Shown: positions 1 to 8,093 of the stretch, piece by piece
How positions within the stretch are numbered: the first letter of the stretch is position 1
Layout: each line of letters opens with the position of its first letter
NCBI RefSeq assembly: GCF_000264455.2
Contig: NC_017956.1
Location: 3,020,001-3,084,000 of the forward strand
Source of the DNA: Tistrella mobilis KA081020-065
GTDB taxonomy: Bacteria > Pseudomonadota > Alphaproteobacteria > Tistrellales > Tistrellaceae
Length of the DNA: 64,000 bases
Direction: 5' to 3'
The notes under the pieces: model-generated
Told to the model about the DNA's origin: nothing
The model's input: the letters and a program-made list of their open reading frames with translations, nothing else
The model's database searches: none
Position numbers and translations under genes: made by a program

Positions 1-756
1 CATCGCCAGGGCAGCGATCATCCGGTGATGATCAGCGGCGGCCAGCACGCCAACGAGGTCTCGGGCGTCGCCGGTGCGATCCGTGCCGCCGCCCTGCTCG
101 CCGATCGCCCGACCGCGCATTTCACCATCGCCCCGGTCGAGAACCCCGACGGCTATGCCATGCACCGCCGGCTGACCCGAAGCCAGCCCGACCATATGCA
201 TCATGCGGCGCGCTACACCGCACTCGGCGACGACCTCGAGTATCGTGGCCAGACCGGGCCGCTCTACGAGGCTGCGATCCGGGTGGAGGCACGGGCGCGG
301 ACCGGTGCCGACCTGCATCTCAACCTGCACGGCTACCCGTCCCATGAATGGACCCGGCCGCTGACCGGCTATGTGCCGCGCGGTTTCGAGATGTGGACGG
401 TGCCCAAGGGCTTCTTCCTGATCCTGCGCCATCATCCGGGCTGGGAAGACCGCGCCCGCCGGCTGCTGACCCGGGTGACCGCCGAACTTGCCGACCTGCC
501 CGAACTGGCCGCCCTCAACGCCCGGCAGATCGCGCTTTACGAAATCCACGCCGGCCGGCTGGGTTTCGAGATGATCGACGGCTTCCCCTGCATGGTCTCG
601 GAACAGCCGGCCCAGGTGCCGGCGGTCACGCTGATCACCGAATATCCCGACGAAACCGTCTATGGCGCGGCCTTCCGCCTGGCCCATGAGGCCCAGAGCC
701 GGGCGGTGCTGGCGGCCTATGATGCCTGGCAGGAGATCATGACCGGCGCCGACTGA
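1..756 (+). CDS. M14-family zinc carboxypeptidase-like protein (5' partial)
   Basis: The frame is open from the first base, so the N-terminus lies outside the window; the visible part has about 251 residues. Near the left edge, GGQHANE carries the HxxE zinc ligands of M14 peptidases, and DLHLNLHGYP about 75 residues later supplies the usual third-ligand histidine region. The family cleaves C-terminal residues or deacylates small amides using one zinc ion. EMIDGFPCMVSEQPA and LITEYPDE fit the C-terminal region that holds the catalytic glutamate. No signal peptide can be judged. It ends 25 nt before the convergent end of the ABC operon. The fold family is clear; the substrate is unknown. Confidence 0.75.
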   Translation, partial: HRQGSDHPVMISGGQHANEVSGVAGAIRAAALLADRPTAHFTIAPVENPDGYAMHRRLTRSQPDHMHHAARYTALGDDLEYRGQTGPLYEAAIRVEARARTGADLHLNLHGYPSHEWTRPLTGYVPRGFEMWTVPKGFFLILRHHPGWEDRARRLLTRVTAELADLPELAALNARQIALYEIHAGRLGFEMIDGFPCMVSEQPAQVPAVTLITEYPDETVYGAAFRLAHEAQSRAVLAAYDAWQEIMTGAD

Positions 757-781
757 GGCCGCCCCCCGTCATTCCGGCCCC

Positions 782-1636
782 TCATCGCAGACCCAGATCG
801 TCCAGCACCTGGCGGGTGATCTGACGGCGGCGGGTCTCCGCAGCCGGTCCCGTGCCGCGGGCCTCGCCCGTGGTCAGGATGCGCGAGATCCGCCCCGGAT
901 GCGGCCGCATCACCACGATGCGGTCGCCCATCCGGATCGCCTCGTCGACGTCATGGGTCACCATCACCGCCGTCAGGCCTTCGCTCCGGATGATGCCGGC
1001 CACCTCGTCCTGCAGCCGACGACGGGTGATGGCATCCAGTGCCGCGAAGGGTTCGTCGAGCAGCAGGATGCGCGGTCGCGCGACCAGCGCCCGCGCCAGG
1101 GCCACCCGCTGCGCCTGCCCGCCCGACAGCTGCCCCGGCCAGGATCGGGCATGGGCGGAGAGCCCGACACGCGCCAGCTCCGCCCGTGCCCGCGCCAGCC
1201 GTTCCCGGCGCGGCACGCTGTGTGCGACCAGAGCATGGGCGACATTGTCCTCGACCCTGGTCCACGGGAACAGTCGGTGGTCCTGGAAGACGATGCCGCG
1301 ATCGGTATCGGGCCCGTCCACGAGCCGTCCATCGACGAGAATCCGGCCGGTGTCCGGTCGGTCGAGCCCCAGGATCAGCCGGAGCAGGGTGGATTTGCCG
1401 CAGCCCGAGGCGCCGACCACGACCAGTGTCTCGCCAGGGGCGGCCGCAAGCGAAATCCCCGACAGCACCTCGACCTCGCGGCCATCGAGCGGGAAGCGCC
1501 GCCCGACCCGGTCGAGATCGAGCGCCGCGCCGCGTGCCGCGACGACCGGCGGATGCGCAGTCGCCGCAGCATCGGCGGGATCCGCATCGGGCAGGGCAAA
1601 GAACGGAAAATCGATCGGACGGGTCTCGGACATCAC
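782..1636 (-). CDS. ABC transporter ATP-binding protein, NitT/TauT (SsuB/TauB) type
   Basis: This 284-residue protein is the cytoplasmic ATPase of the importer encoded upstream on the same strand. Visible motifs are Walker A GASGCGKST, Q-loop region FQDHRLFPW, signature LSGGQAQR, Walker B ILLLDEP and switch VTHDVDEA, in the order and spacing typical of nitrate/sulfonate/taurine-type ATPases. About 40 residues precede the nucleotide-binding domain. Its ATG overlaps the stop of the preceding permease gene (ATGA), which suggests translational coupling. Its AGGAGG ribosome-binding site lies at the edge of the 18-bp tandem repeat at 1643-1696. The last gene of the operon. Substrate not determinable. 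Confidence 0.93.
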   Translation of the reverse strand: MMSETRPIDFPFFALPDADPADAAATAHPPVVAARGAALDLDRVGRRFPLDGREVEVLSGISLAAAPGETLVVVGASGCGKSTLLRLILGLDRPDTGRILVDGRLVDGPDTDRGIVFQDHRLFPWTRVEDNVAHALVAHSVPRRERLARARAELARVGLSAHARSWPGQLSGGQAQRVALARALVARPRILLLDEPFAALDAITRRRLQDEVAGIIRSEGLTAVMVTHDVDEAIRMGDRIVVMRPHPGRISRILTTGEARGTGPAAETRRRQITRQVLDDLGLR

Positions 1637-2442
1637 GACGTCCTCCTGAAAACGGACGGGCTCCTGAAAACGGACGGGCTCCTGAAAACGGATGGGCCGC
1701 TCACGGCCCCGGTCGGGTGTCGGGTCAGCAGGCGGGTCAGACGCCGGGCAAGCAGGGTCTGTGCGGTACCGAGAGCGCCGAGCAGCACCACGCCCAGGAT
1801 CACCACCTCCATCTGCATATGTTCACGGGCACCGCTCATCAGCCCGCCGATGCCGGGGCCGACCGTCATGAAGTATTCGGCACCGATGGTCCCGAGCCAG
1901 GCATAGATCAGGCCCTGATGCAGACCGGTGGCGATGGCCGGTGCCGCGGCCGGCAGGATCACCGACCCGAACCGCCGCAATGGGCCGAAGCGCAGCACGG
2001 CGGCCACTTCCAGATGCCTGGCCGGCACGGCGGCGACACCGCTTGCGGTGTTGAGCACCACCGGCACCAGTGCCGCCAGGGCAATGAAGGCGAGCTTGGC
2101 CGCCTCGCCGACGCCGAACCACATCGAGATCAGCGGGATCCAGGCGAAGACGGCGATCTGGCGCAGGGCATCGAAGCCGGGCGCCACCAGCCGGGCGGCG
2201 ATACGCGACAGCCCCAGCCATGTCCCGAGCGGCAGGCCGATGGCCACCGCGATCGCAAAACCGCCGAGATCACGGGCGAGTGTCGCCGACAGATCCCGTG
2301 CCAGACTACCGTCACCGGCGGCTGCAAGGAACGCCCCGACCACCGCCGCCGGGGCCGGCAGCAGGGGATGGCCGGCAAACACGGTTCGTGTCGCCAGGTC
2401 CCAGAGGACGAGCAGGAGTACCGGCAGGATCAGGCCCCTCAT
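1633..2442 (-). CDS. ABC transporter permease, NitT/TauT type (second permease)
   Basis: A 269-residue inner-membrane permease with about six hydrophobic segments and the family EAA-like loop (the GAVSGVAAVPARHLEVAAVL region near residue 140). It is paired with another permease of the same family encoded immediately upstream, with overlapping ATGA junctions on both sides. This suggests a heterodimeric channel where homologous SsuC/TauC systems often use a homodimer. The C-terminus ends in three tandem six-residue repeats (PSVFRS), encoded by the DNA repeat at 1643-1696. That tail lies outside the conserved permease fold. Confidence 0.9.
   Translation of the reverse strand: MRGLILPVLLLVLWDLATRTVFAGHPLLPAPAAVVGAFLAAAGDGSLARDLSATLARDLGGFAIAVAIGLPLGTWLGLSRIAARLVAPGFDALRQIAVFAWIPLISMWFGVGEAAKLAFIALAALVPVVLNTASGVAAVPARHLEVAAVLRFGPLRRFGSVILPAAAPAIATGLHQGLIYAWLGTIGAEYFMTVGPGIGGLMSGAREHMQMEVVILGVVLLGALGTAQTLLARRLTRLLTRHPTGAVSGPSVFRSPSVFRSPSVFRRTS
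1643..1696 (-). repeat. Three tandem 18-bp units, in frame at permease 3' end, carrying SD-like AGGAG
   Basis: The unit CTCCTGAAAACGGACGGG occurs at 1643-1660 and 1661-1678, and with one change at 1679-1696. Read on the coding (minus) strand, each unit encodes six residues of the permease tail and contains CAGGAG, a Shine-Dalgarno-like sequence. The promoter-proximal edge of the ATP-binding gene thus has three SD-like motifs, of which the last (AGGAGG, 1641-1646) is correctly placed for its ATG at 1636. Confidence 0.9.
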
Positions 2443-3287
2443 GACCCGGTCCCGATCTTCCAGCGGTCCAGGCGGCGCTGGATCAGGCCGAGCATGCGAT
2501 CGAGCACCAGCCCGATCAGGCCGACCTCGGCCATCGCCACCAGGACCATATCGAGCTGGAAAAGCTGGCGCCCCCAGACCATCAGGTAGCCGAGGCCTTC
2601 CGAGGAGGCGAGCAGCTCCACCGCCACCAGCGCCGCCCAGGCGTGGCCGAGGCCGCTGCGGATGCCGGTGAAGACGGATGGCACCGCCGCCGGCAGCACG
2701 ACACGTGTGAGGCTGCGCAGCGGACCGAAGCCCAGCACCCGGCCGAGATCCAGAAAGCCCGCCGGCACGGCCCGGATGCCGTCGAGGGTGTTGAGCGCCA
2801 CCGGCACCATGGCCGCCTTGGCGATCACGATGACGGTCATGGGCTCACCGATACCCACGGCCAGCATGAGCAGCGGCAGCCAGCCCAGGGCCGGTACCTG
2901 GGCAATGGCCAGGAACAACGGCTCCACCAGCCGCCGCAGCCCCTCCGACAGACCCATCAGGGCGCCGAGCACGAGGCCCGCGAGACTGCCCAGGGTGAAG
3001 CCGGCTGCGACCCGGGTCAGGCTGACCGCGGTGTGGTGGCCAAGCTCGCCATCGGCAATCAGCTGCCGGGCCGTGTCGAGCACGAAGCCCGGCTCGGGCA
3101 GGATCTGGATCGGCACCAGCCCGATGGCGGAACCGACCTGCCAGACCAGCAGTCCGACTGCAGGCAGAATCAGGCCGGTGAGCGGCTGAAGGACCGTGCC
3201 GAACAGACTTGCACCGTGCTGCCGGCGGGTGCGGGCGGCCGGTACCGCCGGGTGAATGACCGTGCCGTATTCGGTTTCGATCGACAT
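2439..3287 (-). CDS. ABC transporter permease, NitT/TauT type (first permease)
   Basis: A 282-residue integral membrane protein. About 35 polar residues are followed by several hydrophobic helices; the DPTD-like permease core includes IAKAAMVPVALNTLDGIRAV and GLGHAWAALVAVELL, typical of binding-protein-dependent permeases of the SsuC/TauC/NrtB group. It overlaps the next permease by 4 nt and starts 16 nt after the binding-protein gene. It probably forms the translocation path together with that second permease. The imported compound is not evident. Confidence 0.9.
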   Translation of the reverse strand: MSIETEYGTVIHPAVPAARTRRQHGASLFGTVLQPLTGLILPAVGLLVWQVGSAIGLVPIQILPEPGFVLDTARQLIADGELGHHTAVSLTRVAAGFTLGSLAGLVLGALMGLSEGLRRLVEPLFLAIAQVPALGWLPLLMLAVGIGEPMTVIVIAKAAMVPVALNTLDGIRAVPAGFLDLGRVLGFGPLRSLTRVVLPAAVPSVFTGIRSGLGHAWAALVAVELLASSEGLGYLMVWGRQLFQLDMVLVAMAEVGLIGLVLDRMLGLIQRRLDRWKIGTGS

Positions 3288-3303
3288 GAGCTGTCTCCGC
3301 CGG

Positions 3304-4416
3304 TCATGAGCCGCCCCCGGCGATCACCGCACCGGTGGCATCGTGTCGCGGCCAGAGCCGGTCGGCATCGATGCCCAGGTCACGGATCGCCGTCTCGACA
3401 TAGTGAGGCTCGAACCAGCCCTCGATATCGACCGGGCGGCGAATCAGTCCGTGCTTGCGGGCGGCCTCGGCCTGATCGGCGTAGCGGGCGAAAAGAAAGG
3501 CGTCGAGACGCGGGTTGGAGCGTTCGGCAAGCGGGGTGCCGTCGAAATCGGCGCGGAAGATGCCGACCGGCACGCCCGACAGACCCCAGATCCGAAACAG
3601 TTCCTCGCGATTGGCCTCGTCCGACGCCCAGGCGGCGGCGCGCACCAGGCCGGTCACGATCTTCTGGACGATCTCGGGGTGTTTCGCCTCGAAAGCCCGG
3701 GTCACCAGCAGATGGGCATGGCGGGTGAAGGCCGGATCGTCACCCTTGGTGTTGTAGACGATCCGGGCGATGCCCTTCTCCTCCAGCCCCAGGAAATCCG
3801 CCTGACCAAAGGCGGCATCGATATCACCGGTCGCCAGTGCGGCCGTCGCGGTCGGGAAGTCCATGTTGATGAACTTCACGTCACGCTCCCCCAGACCATG
3901 GGCCGCCAGCACCTTGTCCGTGGCGAGCTGGAGGTTGGTGCCACGGAACTGTGCCACCTTGCGGCCTCGCAGATCCTCGACCGACGTGATGCCCGAAGCG
4001 GGCGTGGCGGCGAGGTAGAGATTGGACCGGATGCCGCTGGCGGCGATGATCCGGGTTTCGAGCCCGTTGGCCCGCCCCACGATCGACGGCAGGTCGCCCT
4101 GGAGGGCGAAGTCGAGCTGACCGTTGGCGATCGCCTCGTTCACCGCAGGGCCGGCACCCTTGAAGAACGACCAGCGGAGCCGGACCTCTCCCTCTGGAAA
4201 GGCGTCGCGGAGATAATCCCCGGCATGAACCACGGCCAGCGTGTTGCCGCTGCCGTATTCCCGGTTGCCGACACCGATCTGAGCGAAGCCGATCCGGACC
4301 TCGACCGGTTCGGCCCGGGCGGGCGTCGTTGTGACAAAGGCGGTGAGGAGGCCGAAGCCGACCGCGAGGATCGCGGCCAGCTTCGGCCCGGCAGGACGGC
4401 GGCGCATGCCCGTCAT
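3304..4416 (-). CDS. Periplasmic substrate-binding protein, NitT/TauT type
   Basis: This 370-residue protein has a Sec signal peptide: basic MRRRPAG, hydrophobic core to about residue 30, and cleavage motif ARA before EPVEV. The mature part resembles SsuA/TauA-like binding proteins: VRIGFAQIG at the start, GQLDFALQGDLPS, a hinge-like VEDLRGRKVAQFRGT, and DIDAAFGQADFL. It would deliver a small anionic or amide-like ligand to the two permeases. The start codon overlaps the stop of the upstream amidohydrolase gene (ATGA), tying import to that hydrolase. The ligand is unknown. Confidence 0.9.
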   Translation of the reverse strand: MTGMRRRPAGPKLAAILAVGFGLLTAFVTTTPARAEPVEVRIGFAQIGVGNREYGSGNTLAVVHAGDYLRDAFPEGEVRLRWSFFKGAGPAVNEAIANGQLDFALQGDLPSIVGRANGLETRIIAASGIRSNLYLAATPASGITSVEDLRGRKVAQFRGTNLQLATDKVLAAHGLGERDVKFINMDFPTATAALATGDIDAAFGQADFLGLEEKGIARIVYNTKGDDPAFTRHAHLLVTRAFEAKHPEIVQKIVTGLVRAAAWASDEANREELFRIWGLSGVPVGIFRADFDGTPLAERSNPRLDAFLFARYADQAEAARKHGLIRRPVDIEGWFEPHYVETAIRDLGIDADRLWPRHDATGAVIAGGGS

Positions 4417-5963
4417 TCCGCCGCCGCCTGCCGGTTCAGCACCTCTTCAACCGCGGTGCCGCGGAAGAAGGCGGGGTTGGTTCCGGCATAGAAGCGATAG
4501 GGGTTTTCAAACACCAGACTGCGGAAATTGGCCTCGGTCAGGGTCCCGCGCTCGACCAGATCCCAGGTCTCGGCCAGAACCAGGCGCAGATCCGGCACGT
4601 CCCAATGGCCGCTGTCCGAGGCCCAGAACGCATTCAGCTCCACGCCCAGCGGATTGACGCGGGTGTTGAAGGCATGGGCCACGGTCGGGTCGTCGGCCTC
4701 GGAGCCGAAATAGAAGTTCGGCACGAAGCGGTCGCGGATATCCTCGATCCGCTCGATGCCGGCCGCGGCGAAGTCGTCGAGCGCGTTGCGGTCCTGGGGA
4801 ATGCGACGGGCCTGATTGGCGCCGAACGCGACCTCTGCCAGATCCTGAGCCGAGCCCAGCCGCTCCAGCACCGGCCCGTCGGCATGAAGCAGGTAAAGAT
4901 CGTGGAGCAGATCCGCATCCAGCCGGTCGGGATCGTAGCGGCCGATGAAGGGGGCCCCGCGCTTTTCCCAGTGGCCGACCAGATCGGCATAGAGCGACGA
5001 TGCGAAGCCCGCCCCGCCTTCCAGCAGCCCCAGCCGCAGATCAGGGAAACGGCGGGTGACGCCAGCGAAGAAGAGTGATTTGGCGAGCGCTTCCGACGCG
5101 GAGGCGAAATGGCCGATATGGTTGTACATGTAGTTCGACCAGGACGACCGGCTGGTCCAGCCCATGCCGATCGAATGGGTGGTCAGCGGAACCTTCAGCT
5201 CCACCGCCTTCGCCCAGAACGGATCATAGTCATGGGCCGAATCGACGCCGAAAGTGTCGAGCCAGGTGGTATAGCGGACGAGATCCGGGAAGGCATCGCG
5301 GGGATAGCGGCGGGCGAGTTCCGGGATCGGCCGGCGCAGATTGCCCGGGATCAGCGCGACCTTGAGGCCGAGCGTGTTGACCGCGAACTCCAGTTCCTCG
5401 ATCCCCTCCTCCGGTGTATGCAGCGGGATCGCCGCCACCGGGGTCAGCCGGTCGGCATAGGGGCGGAAGACATCGGCATTGTAGGTGTTCACCGCGCGGA
5501 TGATCACCCGGCGCAGCTCCGGATCACCGATATGAACCGCAAAGGTCGAGATGTTGGGATAGAGCACCGCAAAATCGGTACCGCTTTCACCCAGCCGCTC
5601 GTGCAGCAGCCGCGGGATGGATACCGTGGCAAGATCGAGCGTGTTTTCCGACGGCAGAGCCCACCACGGCGGCCGTGGTGCGGCACGGTCGCGGCGCTCG
5701 TCGGGGGTGAGGGCATACCAGTCATTGCCGAGCTGGCCGAAGCCGCGGACCAGCGCCGCGCGCCAGGCGTCGACCGCGCGGGCGCCGCCGATGTCGTCGA
5801 TATAGGCCTCGACCAGCGGGCCGTATTCGACGGTGTGCAGGTCGGTGTCGATCACGGGATGGTCGAGCAGGTCGCGGATCTTCGCCGAGGGTGAACGCTC
5901 CGCGGGCGAAATTCTGCGGCCAGACGGCCTGGACGACCGGGGGGTCGGAGATGAAAAGGTCAT
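4413..5963 (-). CDS. Amidohydrolase-family metal-dependent hydrolase (ACMSD/amidohydrolase_2 type)
   Basis: A 516-residue cytoplasmic protein (no signal peptide). The first metal motif is IDTDLH, the D-x-D-x-H variant seen in ACMSD-like amidohydrolases; LTTHSIGMGW supplies a central histidine, LGLLEGGAGF a later acidic position, and WASDSGHWD the C-terminal catalytic aspartate. The family does C-C or C-N bond hydrolysis or decarboxylation on small carboxylates. First gene of the ABC-importer operon, divergent from a LysR regulator. The ATG at 5963 is preceded by AAGGAGG at good spacing. The likely role is to process the imported compound; the reaction is not identified. Confidence 0.85.
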   Translation of the reverse strand: MTFSSPTPRSSRPSGRRISPAERSPSAKIRDLLDHPVIDTDLHTVEYGPLVEAYIDDIGGARAVDAWRAALVRGFGQLGNDWYALTPDERRDRAAPRPPWWALPSENTLDLATVSIPRLLHERLGESGTDFAVLYPNISTFAVHIGDPELRRVIIRAVNTYNADVFRPYADRLTPVAAIPLHTPEEGIEELEFAVNTLGLKVALIPGNLRRPIPELARRYPRDAFPDLVRYTTWLDTFGVDSAHDYDPFWAKAVELKVPLTTHSIGMGWTSRSSWSNYMYNHIGHFASASEALAKSLFFAGVTRRFPDLRLGLLEGGAGFASSLYADLVGHWEKRGAPFIGRYDPDRLDADLLHDLYLLHADGPVLERLGSAQDLAEVAFGANQARRIPQDRNALDDFAAAGIERIEDIRDRFVPNFYFGSEADDPTVAHAFNTRVNPLGVELNAFWASDSGHWDVPDLRLVLAETWDLVERGTLTEANFRSLVFENPYRFYAGTNPAFFRGTAVEEVLNRQAAAE

Positions 5964-6005
5964 GGACAGGGCCTCCTTGGTGATGCCTCCATTAAACAGT
6001 CTATA

Positions 6006-6019
6006 TTTTCTGTAGAAAA
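6006..6019. promoter_or_regulatory. Palindrome in the divergent amidohydrolase/LysR promoter region
   Basis: TTTTCTGTAGAAAA is a perfect 6+2+6 inverted repeat inside an AT-rich patch, which stands out in this GC-rich sequence. It lies 43 nt upstream of the amidohydrolase ATG and about 120 nt upstream of the LysR gene, and contains a T-N11-A arrangement as LysR sites do. Its role as the LysR operator is inference. Confidence 0.45.
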
Positions 6020-6141
6020 ATTAGATATTCTTCCCAGAACGGCAAAATCAGGCTTTCAACGCCCAAGCCTCGTGAATTTCCAGAGTGCCGTGAATTGCCG
6101 GAAGACCGCCAATCAACCGCCAATCAACGGAGAGCTGCGCC

Positions 6142-7077
6142 ATGACCACCCCGTCTGCCGTATCCGGTGCGAGCCTGCGGCGCCTGCCACCGCTGACGTC
6201 CCTCAGGGCCTTCGTCGTTGCCGCCCGCCAGCTCAGCTTCACGGCGGCGGCGGACGAGCTGTTCGTCACACCTGCCGCCGTCGGCCAGCAGATCCGCCAG
6301 CTGGAAGCCCATCTGGGCCGGCCGCTCTTCCGCAGGGTCGGCCGCAGCCTTCAGCTGACGGAGGACGGACGCGATCTGCTGCCCGGCCTGGCACGTGCCT
6401 TTGAAACCATGGTCGAAACCCTTGCCCGATTGGGCGAAGCGGCGGATGCCGCCACGGTCCGGGTCTCGGTGCCCCCGGCCTTCGCCGCCAAATGGCTTGT
6501 CCCCCGACTGGCCGACTTCTCCGCCAGCCATCCCGGCGTGGGGCTGTCGGTCGCCGCTTCGATGGCTCTGGTGGACTTTGCCCGCGAGGAAGCGGACTGC
6601 GCGGTGCGCTACGGTGCGGGACAATATCCCGGCATGCATGTCACGCGGCTGATGACCGAGCGGGTGGTGCCGGTCTGCGCCCCCACTCTGATCGACGGGC
6701 CTGAACCGCTGGACCATCCCCGCCGCCTGGCCGGCCGCGTCCTGCTTCATGACGATGAACTCAGGGACGATCCCGGCTGCCCCGACTGGCGGATGTGGCT
6801 GCGTGCAGCCGGCATCCGGGACATCGACGCCACCCGCGGCCCGCGCTTCGACCAGTCGAACCTGGCGATCGAGGCCGCGATCGCCGGCCAGGGTGTGGCC
6901 CTGACCCGGCTTCGCCTCGCCGAGGCCGACCTCGCCGCCGGCCGCCTGGTCCGACCCTTCGGCGGCGCGGTGCCGGTCGACTTCGCCTACTGGTTCGTCT
7001 GCCCGCCCGAACGGCTGGATCGCCCACCGGTTCAGGCTTTTGCAGGCTGGCTGGTCGCGCACTGCGCCACCCTGTGA
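6142..7077 (+). CDS. LysR-family transcriptional regulator (GcvA-like)
   Basis: A 311-residue regulator with an N-terminal winged helix-turn-helix at about residues 14-73: LTSLRAFVVAARQLSFTAAADEL, then TPAAVGQQIRQLE and RPLFRR. A periplasmic-binding-protein-like effector domain follows (VRVSVPPAFAAKWLVPRL onward). The sequence style is that of the GcvA subgroup. It is transcribed divergently from the amidohydrolase-ABC operon and shares a 178-nt intergenic region with a palindrome. It most likely controls that operon in response to the imported compound. It should also repress its own promoter, as is common in the family. Confidence 0.92.
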   Translation: MTTPSAVSGASLRRLPPLTSLRAFVVAARQLSFTAAADELFVTPAAVGQQIRQLEAHLGRPLFRRVGRSLQLTEDGRDLLPGLARAFETMVETLARLGEAADAATVRVSVPPAFAAKWLVPRLADFSASHPGVGLSVAASMALVDFAREEADCAVRYGAGQYPGMHVTRLMTERVVPVCAPTLIDGPEPLDHPRRLAGRVLLHDDELRDDPGCPDWRMWLRAAGIRDIDATRGPRFDQSNLAIEAAIAGQGVALTRLRLAEADLAAGRLVRPFGGAVPVDFAYWFVCPPERLDRPPVQAFAGWLVAHCATL

Positions 7078-7139
7078 CACAGTATTGGATAATTTAAGAA
7101 TAATTCTAACTTGCAAATCTTGCGGCGAAGCGTAGATCT

Positions 7140-7158
7140 GAGAATGAGTATCATTCTC
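7140..7158. promoter_or_regulatory. Fur-box-like operator upstream of sitA-like gene
   Basis: GAGAATGAGTATCATTCTC is a perfect 8+3+8 inverted repeat that closely follows the classical Fur box. It lies 15 nt upstream of the metal-binding protein ATG, so a bound repressor would block transcription or its start. Another short palindrome, AGAATAATTCT, is at 7097-7107. Fur or the manganese-responsive Mur is the likely binder. Confidence 0.8.
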
Positions 7159-7173
7159 TGATGAGGCCCCGCC

Positions 7174-8073
7174 ATGGGCATGCGTTCCATCGCCGCCGTT
7201 CTGCTCGCCCTCGTAATGTCCGGCGCCGCGGCCCTGCCGGCGCAGGCGGCGGATAAGCTGAAGGTGCTGACCACCTTCACGGTGATCGCCGACATCGCCG
7301 CCAATGTCGCGGGCGATGCGGCCGAGGTCGTGTCGATCACGAAGCCCGGTGCCGATATCCACACCTACAGCCCCACCCCCGGCGACATCCGTCGGGCCCT
7401 GGGGGCGGGGCTGGTGCTACGCAACGGGCTCAACCTCGAACTCTGGTTCGAGAAATTCCTGCGCAACCTGGGCGAGGTGCCGGCCGCGACCGTCTCGGAC
7501 GGCATCAGCCCGATCGGCATCACCGAGGGCCCCTATGAGGGCAAGCCCAACCCGCATGCCTGGATGTCGCCCGAGGCGGCGAAGATCTATGTCGCCAATA
7601 TCCGCGACGCCCTCTCGGCCGCCGATCCGGGCCATGCCGCAACCTATGCCGCCAATGCCGCCGCCTATACGGCCCGGATCGATGCGGTGGCGGCACCGAT
7701 CCGCGAACGGCTGGCGGCCCTGCCGCCGGACCGGCGCTGGCTGGTGACGAGCGAAGGCGCCTTCTCTTATCTCGCCCGCGATTTCGGGCTGAAAGAAGCC
7801 TGGATCTGGCCGATCAATGCCGATGGTCAGGGCACGCCCCAGCAGGTTCGCCGGGTGATCGACACCGTGCGCGAGCATCAGATCCCGGTGGTGTTCTCGG
7901 AAAGCACCGTCTCGCCCGATCCGGCCCGGCAGGTCGCCCGCGAGACAGGCGCGCGCTATGGCGGCGTGCTTTATGTCGACACGCTGACCGACGCCGACGG
8001 GCCGGTGCCGACCTATCTGGACCTGCTTCGCGTCACCGCCGGCCGCATCGCCGACGAACTCTCCCGTCCCTGA
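7174..8073 (+). CDS. sitA: Mn/Fe ABC transporter periplasmic binding protein (SitA/ZnuA family)
   Basis: A 299-residue cluster A-I binding protein with a signal peptide (hydrophobic segment to about residue 24, AQA cleavage). Metal ligands can be placed: His in DIHTYSPTPGDI, His in NPHAWMSP, Glu in TSEGAFSYLARDFG and Asp in YVDTLTDADGP. Glu rather than His at the third site, and the lack of a long His-rich loop, favour Mn2+/Fe2+ over Zn2+. It heads a four-gene operon (binding protein, ATPase, two permeases) behind a Fur box, the sitABCD layout. GAGG precedes the ATG at suitable spacing. Confidence 0.88.
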   Translation: MGMRSIAAVLLALVMSGAAALPAQAADKLKVLTTFTVIADIAANVAGDAAEVVSITKPGADIHTYSPTPGDIRRALGAGLVLRNGLNLELWFEKFLRNLGEVPAATVSDGISPIGITEGPYEGKPNPHAWMSPEAAKIYVANIRDALSAADPGHAATYAANAAAYTARIDAVAAPIRERLAALPPDRRWLVTSEGAFSYLARDFGLKEAWIWPINADGQGTPQQVRRVIDTVREHQIPVVFSESTVSPDPARQVARETGARYGGVLYVDTLTDADGPVPTYLDLLRVTAGRIADELSRP

Positions 8074-8093
8074 TCCGACAGGATGCCCGTGCG

